DNA of 64,000 nt from COMBO-56-21 sp963705355 (lineage in GTDB: Archaea > Thermoplasmatota > Thermoplasmata > UBA10834). A program made the translations under genes and the position numbers. The number at the start of each line of letters is the position of its first letter. Position 1 is the first letter of the stretch. This document shows, piece by piece, positions 1-9,698 of the stretch. The notes under the pieces are model-generated. The model saw only the letters and a list, made by a program, of their open reading frames with translations, had not been told where the DNA came from and searched no databases. The stretch covers positions 310,001-374,000 of the forward strand of contig OY970070.1 of NCBI GenBank assembly GCA_963705355.1, in the 5' to 3' direction.

Positions 1-2889
1 CTCATAGCTGTTTCCAGCGGGCCGGTCATCCGCATCCTCATCTCTCCGCCGGGTCCTGAGACCGTCGCTTCAGGAACCTCAAGGGCCTTCACTGCTACGG
101 GCCTTGATGTTCTTGGAAACATCAACACGACTTGGTCTCCGAATTGGACCGTGCCGTCCAGCATCGGCACGATTTCGGGAGCCGGCCTCTCAGTGACCTT
201 CACAGCTTCGTTGGTTGGCTCGGGTAATCTGAGGTGCAAGAACGATTTGACAGACGCGAACAGGACCGCTCTTATTAATGTTGTTGTGGGAGAGTTGGCA
301 AGGATTGTCATCTCTGCTCCGTCTGATCCTCTCCTGATTGGAGAGAACGAGACTCAAGCCCTTACTGCGACTGGCTACGATGTCAATGCAAATCTGGTGG
401 ATATCACTGGCGCTATTTGGCGTACCAACACTTCCGGGGCTGTCAATGGCAGTGGGCCGTCCGGAGTCTATCGGGCGGGATTCATCCCTGAGGTTGGTGT
501 CATCAGCGTCAGAGTCGGCGGCATCGTTGGGGTGCTTAGTGTTGTCGTTGTTAGCGGTATCCATGGACCCTGGCTCAGCACGATACCGGAGCAGATTCAG
601 AACGAGGACGGAGGGACATGGGAGCTTAGCCTTACTGGGTATTGGCATGACGACGAGGGGACCGAGTCCCTCAGATGGTCGGTCGAGGACGTCAATATGT
701 CGCTCTATATCGTCACACATGATCCGAATTCGAATGCCGTGCTGAGGCTGACCACCCAACCGAATCAGAACGGGGAGGACGCGCTCCGGCTTTGGGTTGT
801 GGACAGTGGAGGCTATTGGACATATCAGTGGGTGACCGTCAAGATACTCCCGGTAAATGATGCGCCTCAATTCGTCAACAATCCTCCGACGCGACTCAGT
901 GTGAGATTCGACGACCCCTACGTATTCGACTACACGTACTATGTCTGGGACGTTGACAATGCGAAGTCGGAATTGGGGATGAGCGCATCCTTGCCCAGCT
1001 CCAGCGGCGGCAGCATCGAATTCGATGGACTCATTGCCACCTTCCTGTTCCCTTCGGACCCAAGCCGTGGCTCGACCTACTTCGAGATTGTCACTCTTTC
1101 AGTGATAGATCCCGCCGACGCTTCTTCTCAATTGAAGTTAGCCGTATATGTCACTTGGGACTACCCTCCTCGCTTGAACACCAGCCTGCCCAACCAAACG
1201 CTGTATGAGGGGGACGTCCTTCACTATTGTTTTAACCTCGACTCATATTTCTATGATGTTGAGGGCTCGTACCTATATTACTCCTACGGCTTCCAGCATC
1301 TCCAGGTCTACATAGCCTGGAACCACTCGGTCTACATGAACGCGACGGAGGAGTGGTCTGGCACGACCGACGGCGCGTTCACTGCCACAGACCCTGAAGG
1401 TGCTCTGAAGACCGACATGATCACAGTCACCGTGATCGCAGTCAATGATGCGCCGATTGTGAGAAGTCCAGGATCTATTCTAGTGAAATACAACGTCACA
1501 TACTACCTCTACCTGAGCCAGTATGTGTTCGACCCGGACAACTCAATTGATTCCTTGACATTCACGTTCAACGACACGCACGTGAAGGAGACATCGACCT
1601 TCATGGGCAGCTACCGACTCGAGATACTGTTTCCGGGAAGCATCCTCCCTGATTCCGATATCTTCCTTGGCCCATACCTTGTCTATGTTCACATGGAGGT
1701 TACTGATCCTGGTGGTCTGATGACCCCCTGCAATTTCACGGTCTTTGTGACGGACGACGCTCCGCCGACTGTGATTGCCCCGAATCCGGACGCGACTTAC
1801 TACGCATTCCCTGAGAACTCATATCTGAACAACTCGCTGAGGATGTACGATTTGTTCTGGGATCCCGACGATTCGATGCTCAATTTCACAATCGTGGGGA
1901 ACAGATTCGTTCACCTCCAAATCTACTCAAACGGTGTCGTCAATCTGACTTCAGATGTGAATTGGTCGGGAACGGAGGTCCTCACAATCACGGCAAAGGA
2001 TTCACATCTCGGCTGGGCATCGTTCCGCGCGTACGTGACGGTCACGCCAGTCAATCAGGCTCCTTGGATCTATCCAATCCCCGACATGATCGTCAAGACG
2101 GGGCATATTGATGCGCCATTCTACATCCTCGACTACATTTACGATAGCGACGATGCTCCGGAGAACCTGACGATTACTGCATCTCCTGCTGAGAGCGTGG
2201 CTGTCGTCGGAGGGTTCCTCTACGTCACGCTCCCGCACGGAGTTGATGTCATAACGGTCACCATTCAGGCGAGCGACGGCAAATTGCAGTCCAATGTCAG
2301 AATCTTCAAGGTTGGTGTGGAGAAGACGATGGCTGAGAGAATCGGCTGGCCCTATACGTTCCCGCTTGTGTTGCTGGCGGCAGGCGTCGCGGGCTACTTC
2401 CTGGCGAGCCGGATCCCGCGGCCGTACGCGCTTGAGAACATCTTCCTCATTCACAACGATGGCAGGCTCATTGCACATGTCACCAAAGAGGAGAACACTA
2501 ATCTGGACAAGGATGTGGTGAGCGCCATGTTCACGGCAGTCCAAGAGTTCGTCCGGGACTCCTTCCAGAAAGGTGAGGTGGGACTCAAGAAGCTTGAGAT
2601 CGGTGACAAGAGAGTCATCATCGAGAAGGGGCAGTGGGCTTACGCCGCGTTGATATACTCTGGTTGGCCGGCGAAGGAGACCTTCGAGAACCTCCCCATG
2701 CTATTGAGGGACATCGAGGAACGCTACAAGGGCAGGCTGGAGAGGTGGAACGGCACCATGAAGACCGTCGTGGGGGTCGACAAGATGCTCCAAGAGTTCA
2801 TGGCGGATACCTACAGGCCGGGAACGTGGCACGAAGAGGAGGAGATCGGTGAGGAGCGGTGGGTCGACATCCTCGAGAAGGAGGCCTAG
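1..2889 (+). CDS. Cadherin/Ig-like repeat surface protein with cytoplasmic C-terminal domain (5' partial)
   Basis: The reading frame is open from base 1, so the gene starts upstream of the window. It encodes a long extracellular region of tandem Ig/cadherin-like beta-sandwich repeats; the recurring VNDAP or VNQAP boundary near 860, 1445 and 2055 is typical of cadherin-like repeats in large prokaryotic adhesins. One membrane helix (about 2353-2415) is followed by roughly 155 charged cytoplasmic residues. These begin YALENIFLIHNDGRLIA and recall a longin/Roadblock-type alpha-beta fold (weak call). A surface receptor or adhesin anchored by a C-terminal helix is inferred; the cytoplasmic domain hints at signalling. 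It converges with the DUF885 gene, the two stop codons overlapping. Confidence 0.75.
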   Translation, partial: LIAVSSGPVIRILISPPGPETVASGTSRAFTATGLDVLGNINTTWSPNWTVPSSIGTISGAGLSVTFTASLVGSGNLRCKNDLTDANRTALINVVVGELARIVISAPSDPLLIGENETQALTATGYDVNANLVDITGAIWRTNTSGAVNGSGPSGVYRAGFIPEVGVISVRVGGIVGVLSVVVVSGIHGPWLSTIPEQIQNEDGGTWELSLTGYWHDDEGTESLRWSVEDVNMSLYIVTHDPNSNAVLRLTTQPNQNGEDALRLWVVDSGGYWTYQWVTVKILPVNDAPQFVNNPPTRLSVRFDDPYVFDYTYYVWDVDNAKSELGMSASLPSSSGGSIEFDGLIATFLFPSDPSRGSTYFEIVTLSVIDPADASSQLKLAVYVTWDYPPRLNTSLPNQTLYEGDVLHYCFNLDSYFYDVEGSYLYYSYGFQHLQVYIAWNHSVYMNATEEWSGTTDGAFTATDPEGALKTDMITVTVIAVNDAPIVRSPGSILVKYNVTYYLYLSQYVFDPDNSIDSLTFTFNDTHVKETSTFMGSYRLEILFPGSILPDSDIFLGPYLVYVHMEVTDPGGLMTPCNFTVFVTDDAPPTVIAPNPDATYYAFPENSYLNNSLRMYDLFWDPDDSMLNFTIVGNRFVHLQIYSNGVVNLTSDVNWSGTEVLTITAKDSHLGWASFRAYVTVTPVNQAPWIYPIPDMIVKTGHIDAPFYILDYIYDSDDAPENLTITASPAESVAVVGGFLYVTLPHGVDVITVTIQASDGKLQSNVRIFKVGVEKTMAERIGWPYTFPLVLLAAGVAGYFLASRIPRPYALENIFLIHNDGRLIAHVTKEENTNLDKDVVSAMFTAVQEFVRDSFQKGEVGLKKLEIGDKRVIIEKGQWAYAALIYSGWPAKETFENLPMLLRDIEERYKGRLERWNGTMKTVVGVDKMLQEFMADTYRPGTWHEEEEIGEERWVDILEKEA

Positions 2890-4583
2890 TAGCTATCCTC
2901 GGCGAGCTTCCGCATCGCGTACTCGTGAAGCGTCTCTCTCTGTGGTCCGAGATCGGTGTCGAACTGCTCCTTCATCTTCTGGGCAACTGCTCTCCTCATG
3001 AACCTGAGCGGTAGACAGCCGCTGTATAGCAGCCAGTCATGGAACAGCTTCAACGAGAACTTGTTCCCAAGTGCTTTTCTGACGTCCTCTCTAAGCTGCA
3101 TGATCGAGAGCTTTCCGAGGAAATAGGATGAGTAGTAGGTCGGCGACATCGCGCACGAACGCGCTTCAATCCAAGATGCCTTCTTGTCCATCCCACACTC
3201 GTCGATAAACAGCTGAGCACCCTCATCTATGGTGAAGTCTCCTTTCGCAAGCCGCACCTCGACAATCATCCGCGCTATCCTGAACATGAGATCGTTCAGA
3301 TACGTGAACCTGCCGAGAGGATTATCATTGAATCCCGATGAGATCATGAGTTCCTCAGAGTACAGTCCCCAGCCCTCGCCGAAGTCCGGGGACGCGATAA
3401 GGATTCTGATGGTGGAAGGGTTCGTGTTGGAACAAATGCCTTGGAGGTGGTGACCGGGATAAGCTTCGTGAACAGTTGTGTTTTCAATCTCGGCGTAACT
3501 GTGTTCCCGTAGCAGCTCAGATTGGTCCTCATCGGGCGTCACAAGGAACATGCCCGTCCGAGATTCATCGAATTTGCCCGGTTCGAACTGAGCAGCGAAA
3601 GGCGTCATAGGCCGCATGAACATGGGCGTTTCGAGGACCAACAGCTTCTCGTTCTCAGGAATCGTCACAAGGTCCTTCTGTTCCACGAAATCCCGGGCTC
3701 TTTTGACAGCTTCTCTGTACGCCTTCAATGCGGCCTCAAACGTCTCTGGATGTCTGGATTTCATCGATTCCATTGCCTCTGCCGGATTGCCTGAGGGAAC
3801 GATGCTTTTGGCTACCTCAGCCATTTGCTTCCTCACAAGCTCTAGGTATCTTTCCCCAATCTCAAGTGCTTCCTCAGCAGTCACTCCCCAATCCTTCATC
3901 TTGAGATATTGCTCGTACTCATCGATGTCGATGGCGAAATTCGGGCTGGCCTTCGGAATCACCTTTTCCCGGAGCCATTTGTTATGATCCTCGACAGTGC
4001 GAATCGCGGCATTCGCGACCTTTGCCAATCGCTCCTTCTTATGTAGGTCGCATGATTTCCTCTCCGCCAGTTTCTCGATGTCTCTGATCAATCCCGGAAT
4101 CTCAAGTCCTGCTTCCAGAGCTGCTTGGTTCCAAATCCTAGACGGAGACCTGAGGGCCTTGCGCGACTCTGCAAGAAACGCTGGCACTTCGTCCAGTCTG
4201 CTTATAATCGATTCTAGTCTTTCGTCGAAGGACGGGTGGTCTCTCATGAACAGGAAGAACAGAGAGTAGCCGACCTCGCTGCATGCCAACGATTCCCTCT
4301 CAAAGAGCTTCAGGTCTGCGATCTCAAAAAGCTTCAACTTCAGTATGTAGGCCGCAAGATCGACGTCCAGACGGTCGTCTGGAGAAAGCTTCTCAGATGA
4401 GACGACGTTCAGCAGCTGGAGTAGTTCCTCAATTCTTCTGCAAATGCGTGTTCTTGACGACTCGCTAGCGTCCCTGAGGACCTGATCATACTTGTGCCAG
4501 CCGACTTGAGTCGCATAGGACGGATCCCAGCTCAGGAATTCGTCCATCAAGGACTCCGCCAGTTCCACGTAGGATGTGCCCAT
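2886..4583 (-). CDS. DUF885 family zinc-carboxypeptidase-like protein
   Basis: A 565-residue protein with the family's HEAYPGHH motif near residue 371 (minus strand of about 3447-3470). That motif acts as a variant HExxH metal-binding site in DUF885 proteins, which are predicted metallopeptidases. Length fits the family (550-600 residues). No signal peptide is seen; the N-terminus starts MGTSYVELAESLMDEFL, so it is probably cytosolic. Start chosen at the ATG complementary to 4581-4583. It stands alone, divergent from the APC permease gene. Substrate unknown; peptide turnover is the simplest inference. Confidence 0.85.
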   Translation of the reverse strand: MGTSYVELAESLMDEFLSWDPSYATQVGWHKYDQVLRDASESSRTRICRRIEELLQLLNVVSSEKLSPDDRLDVDLAAYILKLKLFEIADLKLFERESLACSEVGYSLFFLFMRDHPSFDERLESIISRLDEVPAFLAESRKALRSPSRIWNQAALEAGLEIPGLIRDIEKLAERKSCDLHKKERLAKVANAAIRTVEDHNKWLREKVIPKASPNFAIDIDEYEQYLKMKDWGVTAEEALEIGERYLELVRKQMAEVAKSIVPSGNPAEAMESMKSRHPETFEAALKAYREAVKRARDFVEQKDLVTIPENEKLLVLETPMFMRPMTPFAAQFEPGKFDESRTGMFLVTPDEDQSELLREHSYAEIENTTVHEAYPGHHLQGICSNTNPSTIRILIASPDFGEGWGLYSEELMISSGFNDNPLGRFTYLNDLMFRIARMIVEVRLAKGDFTIDEGAQLFIDECGMDKKASWIEARSCAMSPTYYSSYFLGKLSIMQLREDVRKALGNKFSLKLFHDWLLYSGCLPLRFMRRAVAQKMKEQFDTDLGPQRETLHEYAMRKLAEDSY

Positions 4584-4759
4584 GGATTGTCTGGCGTGAT
4601 ACCAACTGTACGACTTAAACCTTTATCATTTTGGGGCTTCTCATTCAGCCAGTCCCTGGGGATACCGATTTCGGAGGACTGAGGTCGCTTTTTGAAGCCG
4701 TTTGGTCCCCATCTCTCTCCTCATATACCCATCGCAAAGCATTAAACTGTGCGCAATTC

Positions 4760-7063
4760 ATGACATCCACCCAGATGTCTAGCTCCTCCGCTCGCCAGGC
4801 AGTCACTGTCACGCTGAGGCGTGACTTGGGGCTTCTCGACGTGACCATGATCGGCGTGGGCGCGATGATAGGCACGAGCATATTCGTGCTCATCGGAGTG
4901 GTCACTCAGGATGTCGGTGCCGGGATTCTGCTGGTTTTCTTGTTCAACACCGTTGTGACAATCTTCACGGCGACCACGTACGCGGAATTGGGATCGTCGT
5001 TCCCCGAGGCGGGCGGAGGCTACTTGTGGGCCAAGAAAGCACTTCCTCATCCGGCGGAATTCATCTCTGGTTGGCTTTCATGGTTCGGCCACACGGTGGC
5101 ATGCAGTTTCTATTCACTTGGATTCGGCTACGCCGCTGTTGCGATTGTTGACTATTTGGGCCTCAGCATTCTCGGCCTTTCATCCGCCATTCTTGTGAAA
5201 CTCTTTGCTGTCATCGCCATGGCGTTCTTCCTTGGGATCAACTACATTGGCGTGGGCACGACCGGGAAGACAGGAACCTCTGTCACGATTATCCAGGTCC
5301 TGATCATCGTGTTCTTCGTTGCCTTCTCATTGATTAGCGCATTCGACACCAAAGGGATTCACGCCTTTGACAACCTGGAGCCGCTTCTGCCAGCCGGAAA
5401 GGGCTATGACAGCATCTTCATGTCGATGGGCTTCACGATTCTTGCCTTTGAAGGATACGAGATCGTGGTCCAATGCGGCGAGGAGGTCAAAAACCCAAAG
5501 AAGAATATCCCGCGGGCAATATTCGCCTCAGTCGCCGTGGCCTCACTGCTCTACATCTTGGTCGCTCTTGCGTGCTTTGTGAAATATCCCGCGATGGACA
5601 TCGGGAACGAGGGGGAGAAAGCGGTGTTCTTCACAGCTGCTCATGTCATCCCGATCGCTGGAGCTCCGTTGCTGATATTCGGAGGACTGCTGTCTGCCAT
5701 GGCCGCTCTGAACGCAACCGTCTTTTCGTCTTCTCGCGTCAGTTTCGCAATGGGAAGGGACGGGTCGTTGCCAAAAGTATTCGGAAAGATACACTTAGTC
5801 CGCAGGATTCCGCACAATGCCATTCTTATCACGGGAGCGATCATGTTCGTCATGGCGATGTTCTTTCCGCTGAAGGTCGTCGTGGCGTCCACATCGGTCG
5901 TGTTCCTTCTTCTGTTCACGCTCGCGAACCTCGCATCAATAAGGTTAATTCCCAGGCTGACAGAAATCGACGTCGGCTTCAGAACGCCGTTCTTCCCCTT
6001 GTTTCCAGTCATCGGAGTGATCACGAAGCTCGCCTTGGCCGTATCGATATGGTGGCTCGTCCCGGAGGCATGGTATGTGGCTCTCGTGTGGATTGCAATT
6101 GGTTTTGCCGTGTCCGCGTTTGCGAAGCCTAGAGAAGAATACGAATCGATTGTTGCGCAACGGAGAGTCCCGCCGCGGCCTCTTACGAAGGAGCAGATCG
6201 AGCGGTTCAGAGTTTTCCTCGCGCTCGAGGATCTCGGCAATCTTAGGCTCATCGAACTTGCGGGCATATTCGCGAGGTACTTCAACGGCGACCTCACTGT
6301 CAACAAGATCGTCGAGGTTCCGAGAGCGATGCCGCTGGAAACCATCAGCAAGGAGTACATTGATGAAATCTCGATTAGTCTCAAGAAGACAGTCAAGGTT
6401 GCCCCCTCCACCGTTGCTGTCAGACCAGTCGTATCGGTTTCTTATGACGTTGCTGGCTCCATCTTGGATCAGACCAAGCATGAGGCCGCGAACCTATTGG
6501 TCCTAGGCTGGAAGGGAACGCGGAGGAGGGGTAAGACGATCCTGGGTCGCAACCTCGACAGGGTAGTCCGTGAAGCCCCCTGCGACGTCGTCATAATCAA
6601 GACTGCGAGACTGAGCAAGAACATCGAGAATATCCTGTTGGTCTCTGGAGGTTATTTCGAAACCAGAAAAGCGCTGCTGCTCGCGCTGCCGATCGCCAGG
6701 GAGTTCGGTGCAAAGATAGAAATACTCTCGGTTGTGACGGACGACAAGCAAGTGGAGCTGATGCGAGGAAACGCGGAGAGATTGGGCCACATGGCCAACA
6801 GGGTGAAGGTGGCTAACGAGGTCAAGTACGTGTATTCCAGATCCTTCGTGAACGCAGTCCTGGACCGCGTTCAGCATTCTGACATCCTCGTGATGGGTGC
6901 GGGCCCGCAGTCAGTCTTTGAGCGCACGTTGTTCGGGGCGACATATGACAGAATAATCCGGTCGGTCGATGTTCCGGTTCTGGTCGTGAAAACCGCCCGC
7001 GCTGGCAAAGGGGGCACACAGTCGCTGGTTTCCTCGAGGCCGCCGATACCGGGACTGGACTAG
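4760..7063 (+). CDS. APC-family amino acid permease fused to two UspA domains
   Basis: About 767 residues from the ATG at 4760, preferred over an upstream in-frame ATG at 4631 because the extra 43 residues look non-homologous. Residues 20-465 form a 12-helix APC transporter (MIGTSIF in helix 1, AELGSSFPEAGG in the helix 2-3 region). Two universal-stress-protein domains follow (about 485-625 and 630-755), each with a Usp-type nucleotide-loop pattern: GWKGTRRRGKTILG near 582 and GAGPQSVFERTLFG near 713. Permease-Usp fusions are known in archaea and bacteria, where the Usp part is thought to regulate transport through nucleotide binding. Substrate, probably an amino acid or polyamine, cannot be read from sequence. 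Confidence 0.85.
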   Translation: MTSTQMSSSSARQAVTVTLRRDLGLLDVTMIGVGAMIGTSIFVLIGVVTQDVGAGILLVFLFNTVVTIFTATTYAELGSSFPEAGGGYLWAKKALPHPAEFISGWLSWFGHTVACSFYSLGFGYAAVAIVDYLGLSILGLSSAILVKLFAVIAMAFFLGINYIGVGTTGKTGTSVTIIQVLIIVFFVAFSLISAFDTKGIHAFDNLEPLLPAGKGYDSIFMSMGFTILAFEGYEIVVQCGEEVKNPKKNIPRAIFASVAVASLLYILVALACFVKYPAMDIGNEGEKAVFFTAAHVIPIAGAPLLIFGGLLSAMAALNATVFSSSRVSFAMGRDGSLPKVFGKIHLVRRIPHNAILITGAIMFVMAMFFPLKVVVASTSVVFLLLFTLANLASIRLIPRLTEIDVGFRTPFFPLFPVIGVITKLALAVSIWWLVPEAWYVALVWIAIGFAVSAFAKPREEYESIVAQRRVPPRPLTKEQIERFRVFLALEDLGNLRLIELAGIFARYFNGDLTVNKIVEVPRAMPLETISKEYIDEISISLKKTVKVAPSTVAVRPVVSVSYDVAGSILDQTKHEAANLLVLGWKGTRRRGKTILGRNLDRVVREAPCDVVIIKTARLSKNIENILLVSGGYFETRKALLLALPIAREFGAKIEILSVVTDDKQVELMRGNAERLGHMANRVKVANEVKYVYSRSFVNAVLDRVQHSDILVMGAGPQSVFERTLFGATYDRIIRSVDVPVLVVKTARAGKGGTQSLVSSRPPIPGLD

Positions 7064-7512
7064 ACAGTTCCTCCGAAAAGCTCTTCTAGCGCTCTCCTCG
7101 CGGTCTTAGTCATGTCCATTGACCGAGTCTCCTCGCGCGTCACCCATCTCATCTCCGTGACCTCTACGCTCGGATTCTCGACTCCGCCTATTGGTTTGAC
7201 CAAGAAATCTGCAAGGACGTAATGGTATCTGATTTTCCCAGACCCATCCGTGTCTATCATGTCAAAGACGTTGATCAGCTCGAGCACCTCGCCCTTTATC
7301 CCAGTCTCCTCCTCCAGCTCTCGGGCGCACGCTTCTGACAGCTTCTCGCCGAGTTCCACGAGGCCGCCCGGAACGCTCCATTTGCCCGCTCCCGGCTCGA
7401 ATGCTCTCTTCACCAGCAGAATCTTGCCATTCTTGATTGCCACGGCTCCCACTCCAACAAGCGGGATTGTCGGATACTCCCGCCTGCGATGCGGATCCTT
7501 TTCGTCCGTCAT
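7060..7512 (-). CDS. NUDIX hydrolase
   Basis: A 150-residue single-domain protein with a complete Nudix box: G50, E56, R64-E65-L66, E68-E69 and G71, matching GX5EX7REUXEEXGU. The box coordinates the catalytic metal for hydrolysis of nucleoside diphosphates linked to another group. The sequence just before it (KWSVPGGLVELGE) resembles ADP-ribose pyrophosphatases and MutT-like clean-up enzymes. It overlaps the upstream M28 peptidase gene by 4 bases (stop/start overlap), so the two are probably co-transcribed. It converges with the APC permease gene. Exact substrate undetermined. Confidence 0.9.
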   Translation of the reverse strand: MTDEKDPHRRREYPTIPLVGVGAVAIKNGKILLVKRAFEPGAGKWSVPGGLVELGEKLSEACARELEEETGIKGEVLELINVFDMIDTDGSGKIRYHYVLADFLVKPIGGVENPSVEVTEMRWVTREETRSMDMTKTARRALEELFGGTV

Positions 7513-8642
7513 GTCTGTCGCCCCTTCCTTCTCACTATGTAGATGTACATCGTCGCTGCAACCGTAACAGCAATCGCCATGCCAGCCAGAACAATCGCTG
7601 TCTCATTCCCGCGCACCGGACTAGTCATGTCCAGGAGCGTCGCGGCAAGACCTTTGGTGACTGAGACAATCTGTCCTTCGGAGAGCTTGTCGAGCGTGTC
7701 GTTAGAGGAATGATAGTACGGATTGAACTGGTACAGGTTATCCGACGGATTGGATTCGATGACGAGCGCCGCTGGGTAGCCATCCGCCCAGAATCTAGCA
7801 TGATCGCTGTATGTTGTGGAGGGGTCGACCGTGACGTTGACTGCCAGCTGGATGTCGTAGGTTTGAACTGATTCCCGCACGCGAGTCCCGAGGGCAGCAG
7901 AGTTGCCGTTGACGACGACAACGGTGTGATTCCCGTATCCCCCTTCGTATCCGATCATGTCAAGAATCCAGCAGCCGGCATATGCAGCGCCTGCGGCTTT
8001 CTCCGACTGGACAAACGCGAGGCTGCCTGCAAGGCCCCCTGAGAAGTCGTATCCATACTCTTCCGCACCAAAAGCGACGAACTTCACTGTGTTCTTCAAG
8101 CTGAATCTGGACAATATCCTTGCCAGTTCAAGGACGGATGCCACTCCTGATGCGTCATCATCCGCCCCTGGAGCGGCGAGCCTTTGACCGTCCGAGAGGT
8201 TCCTCGCGTCTCTGTTCTCGCTGTCATAGTGCGCCCCGAAGAGAAACTGCGACGACGATTCAGATGTACCTGGCATTGTCGCAACAACGTTTCTAACTGT
8301 ATGAGTGCCCACTGTGAATTCCTGATACGCCACGCTGATGTTCAACTCTTCGAACTGTTCGAATATGTAGGACGCGGCATCTTGAGATGTGTTGAGATAG
8401 AATGCTCTGGAACCGAAGTCTTGAAGATCTTCAATTGTTTGCATAATCCTCTCGCCAGATACGCAGTTGATGGTCTCCGATATTCGGGGAACGTCTGCGC
8501 GCGCCTCCGTCTCGAAGGAAATCGTCGAGAAGATCAGTGCTGATGCGAGGATCGTCATCGAAAACGATCGGGACAGCAGCGAGTCTAACCTACGTGCGGA
8601 AGCAATGCCAAGGAGTCCTGCCAGGGGTCTCGATAAACGCAT
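7509..8642 (-). CDS. M28 family metallopeptidase, membrane anchored
   Basis: A 377-residue protein with an N-terminal hydrophobic segment (about 28-43, signal or anchor), a peptidase domain and a C-terminal membrane helix (about 342-366) ending in basic RRKGRQT. M28 zinc ligands can be followed: H138 and D140 in FGAHYDSE, the D161-D163 cluster, catalytic E194-E195 in FGAEEYG, D228, and a C-terminal histidine in TYSDHARFWADG. M28 enzymes are di-zinc aminopeptidases or carboxypeptidases, so extracellular peptide trimming is likely. Cotranscription with the NUDIX gene is suggested by a 4-base overlap. Confidence 0.88.
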   Translation of the reverse strand: MRLSRPLAGLLGIASARRLDSLLSRSFSMTILASALIFSTISFETEARADVPRISETINCVSGERIMQTIEDLQDFGSRAFYLNTSQDAASYIFEQFEELNISVAYQEFTVGTHTVRNVVATMPGTSESSSQFLFGAHYDSENRDARNLSDGQRLAAPGADDDASGVASVLELARILSRFSLKNTVKFVAFGAEEYGYDFSGGLAGSLAFVQSEKAAGAAYAGCWILDMIGYEGGYGNHTVVVVNGNSAALGTRVRESVQTYDIQLAVNVTVDPSTTYSDHARFWADGYPAALVIESNPSDNLYQFNPYYHSSNDTLDKLSEGQIVSVTKGLAATLLDMTSPVRGNETAIVLAGMAIAVTVAATMYIYIVRRKGRQT

Positions 8643-8668
8643 AGTCGTGCCCGGATTAGTAGCGAATC

Positions 8669-8676
8669 ATATAAAG
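8669..8676 (+). promoter_or_regulatory. TATA-like box
   Basis: ATATAAAG centred about 25 bases before the GTG at 8698. The spacing fits a leaderless archaeal transcript and supports that start over longer in-frame alternatives lying inside the divergent M28 gene. Confidence 0.45.
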
Positions 8677-8697
8677 AGATTCGGCCATACAATCTGC

Positions 8698-9372
8698 GTG
8701 TGTCTGAGAGATGCTTTCGCCTCGGTCAGCCGGCGTCTGGAATTGGCCGATGTCGGAGCCGAGTTCTTTCCATATTCGGAATTGAAGCACACCTGGAAGA
8801 GCAATGGCGGCGCGCTCAGCTTCAAGATAAGCGACTATATGATGGATGCGCCGGAGGAGGTGCTGGAATCACTCGCTTGGTATCTACTGTGCCGAGCCAC
8901 GGGACGAGAACGTCCAAAAATAAGGGCTACCCGATATCTCAATTACGCTCGCTCGGGAGAACTCTGGGAACCGAAGAAGGATCTCTACATGCGCAGGTCG
9001 AGAAGCTTGACGTTTGTGCCTCGAGGCGCTGCAAGAGATCTTCGTGAGGTGTTCGACTATGTCAACTCATTCTATTTCTCCGGTAAGATCCAAAATCCAA
9101 TTCTAGCATGGGCATCGGAATCCCCTCGTCGACGCCTCGGGTTCTACCTCGCCCCTTTGAACCTTCTCGCGGCAAACAGGGTCATGGATTCTGAGCGCGT
9201 TCCGCGATACGTGCTCGAGTTCGTCGTTTTTCACGAGCTTCTGCACCACGTCAACGCAGGCGATGGCCGTGGAATCAGGCGAGTTCATCACGATGCCGAG
9301 TTCCGGAACCAGGAGAGGACCTTTTCGCACTATGACGATGCGGAGCGCTGGCTCAGGAAGCTTGTAAGATAA
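8698..9372 (+). CDS. SprT/WLM-like zinc metalloprotease
   Basis: About 224 residues from the GTG at 8698. The frame is open further upstream, but that part is antisense to the M28 gene and low-complexity. The motif HELLHH (179-184) is a zinc-binding HExxH, followed after about 14 residues by a His-His-Asp-Ala-Glu-Phe segment that could supply the third ligand, as in SprT-like and YgjP/WLM proteases. The rest is basic and soluble. Family members act on DNA-protein crosslinks or have unknown targets; no specific role can be assigned. The gene is divergent from the M28 peptidase. Confidence 0.7.
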   Translation: MCLRDAFASVSRRLELADVGAEFFPYSELKHTWKSNGGALSFKISDYMMDAPEEVLESLAWYLLCRATGRERPKIRATRYLNYARSGELWEPKKDLYMRRSRSLTFVPRGAARDLREVFDYVNSFYFSGKIQNPILAWASESPRRRLGFYLAPLNLLAANRVMDSERVPRYVLEFVVFHELLHHVNAGDGRGIRRVHHDAEFRNQERTFSHYDDAERWLRKLVR

Positions 9373-9698
9373 AGAAGGCCGCTAAAGACCTGAGCGGATT
9401 GTCCCCCAGGTGTAACAGCGCGGTTCATCGCTTGCCAAAGCAGTCTCGCCGCCCTGACCCTCCTGGGGGTTGTTGTTGTGCGTCGCGTTGTCCCCTACAC
9501 ACGCTCCGGTGTCACACCGATGATTCGTAGAGGGACCCATGATCGGCGCACTGTTGCCTGGTGTCGGAACACTGCATCACGTGGATCAGCAGCATATTCT
9601 TCCAGGCGTGGAATCCTAGTACCTATCTTCGATATATTCTTTTCCAGCGATATCGAACAACGTCTGTCAGTTAACTCACTCCCAGACCGTGAAGGTTA
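9373..9698. other. Intergenic region with no recognised feature
   Basis: 326 bases between the SprT-like gene and the cyclase-fold gene. I see no convincing tRNA, repeat core or coding pattern. An AT-rich GATATATTC at about 9629-9637 could be a TATA element, but it lies about 65 bases from the next start. Confidence 0.4.

Noticed and set aside
8467..8697. N-terminal extension of the SprT-like protease
   Set aside because: Lies antisense to the M28 signal-peptide region and upstream of a TATA-like box that fits the GTG at 8698.
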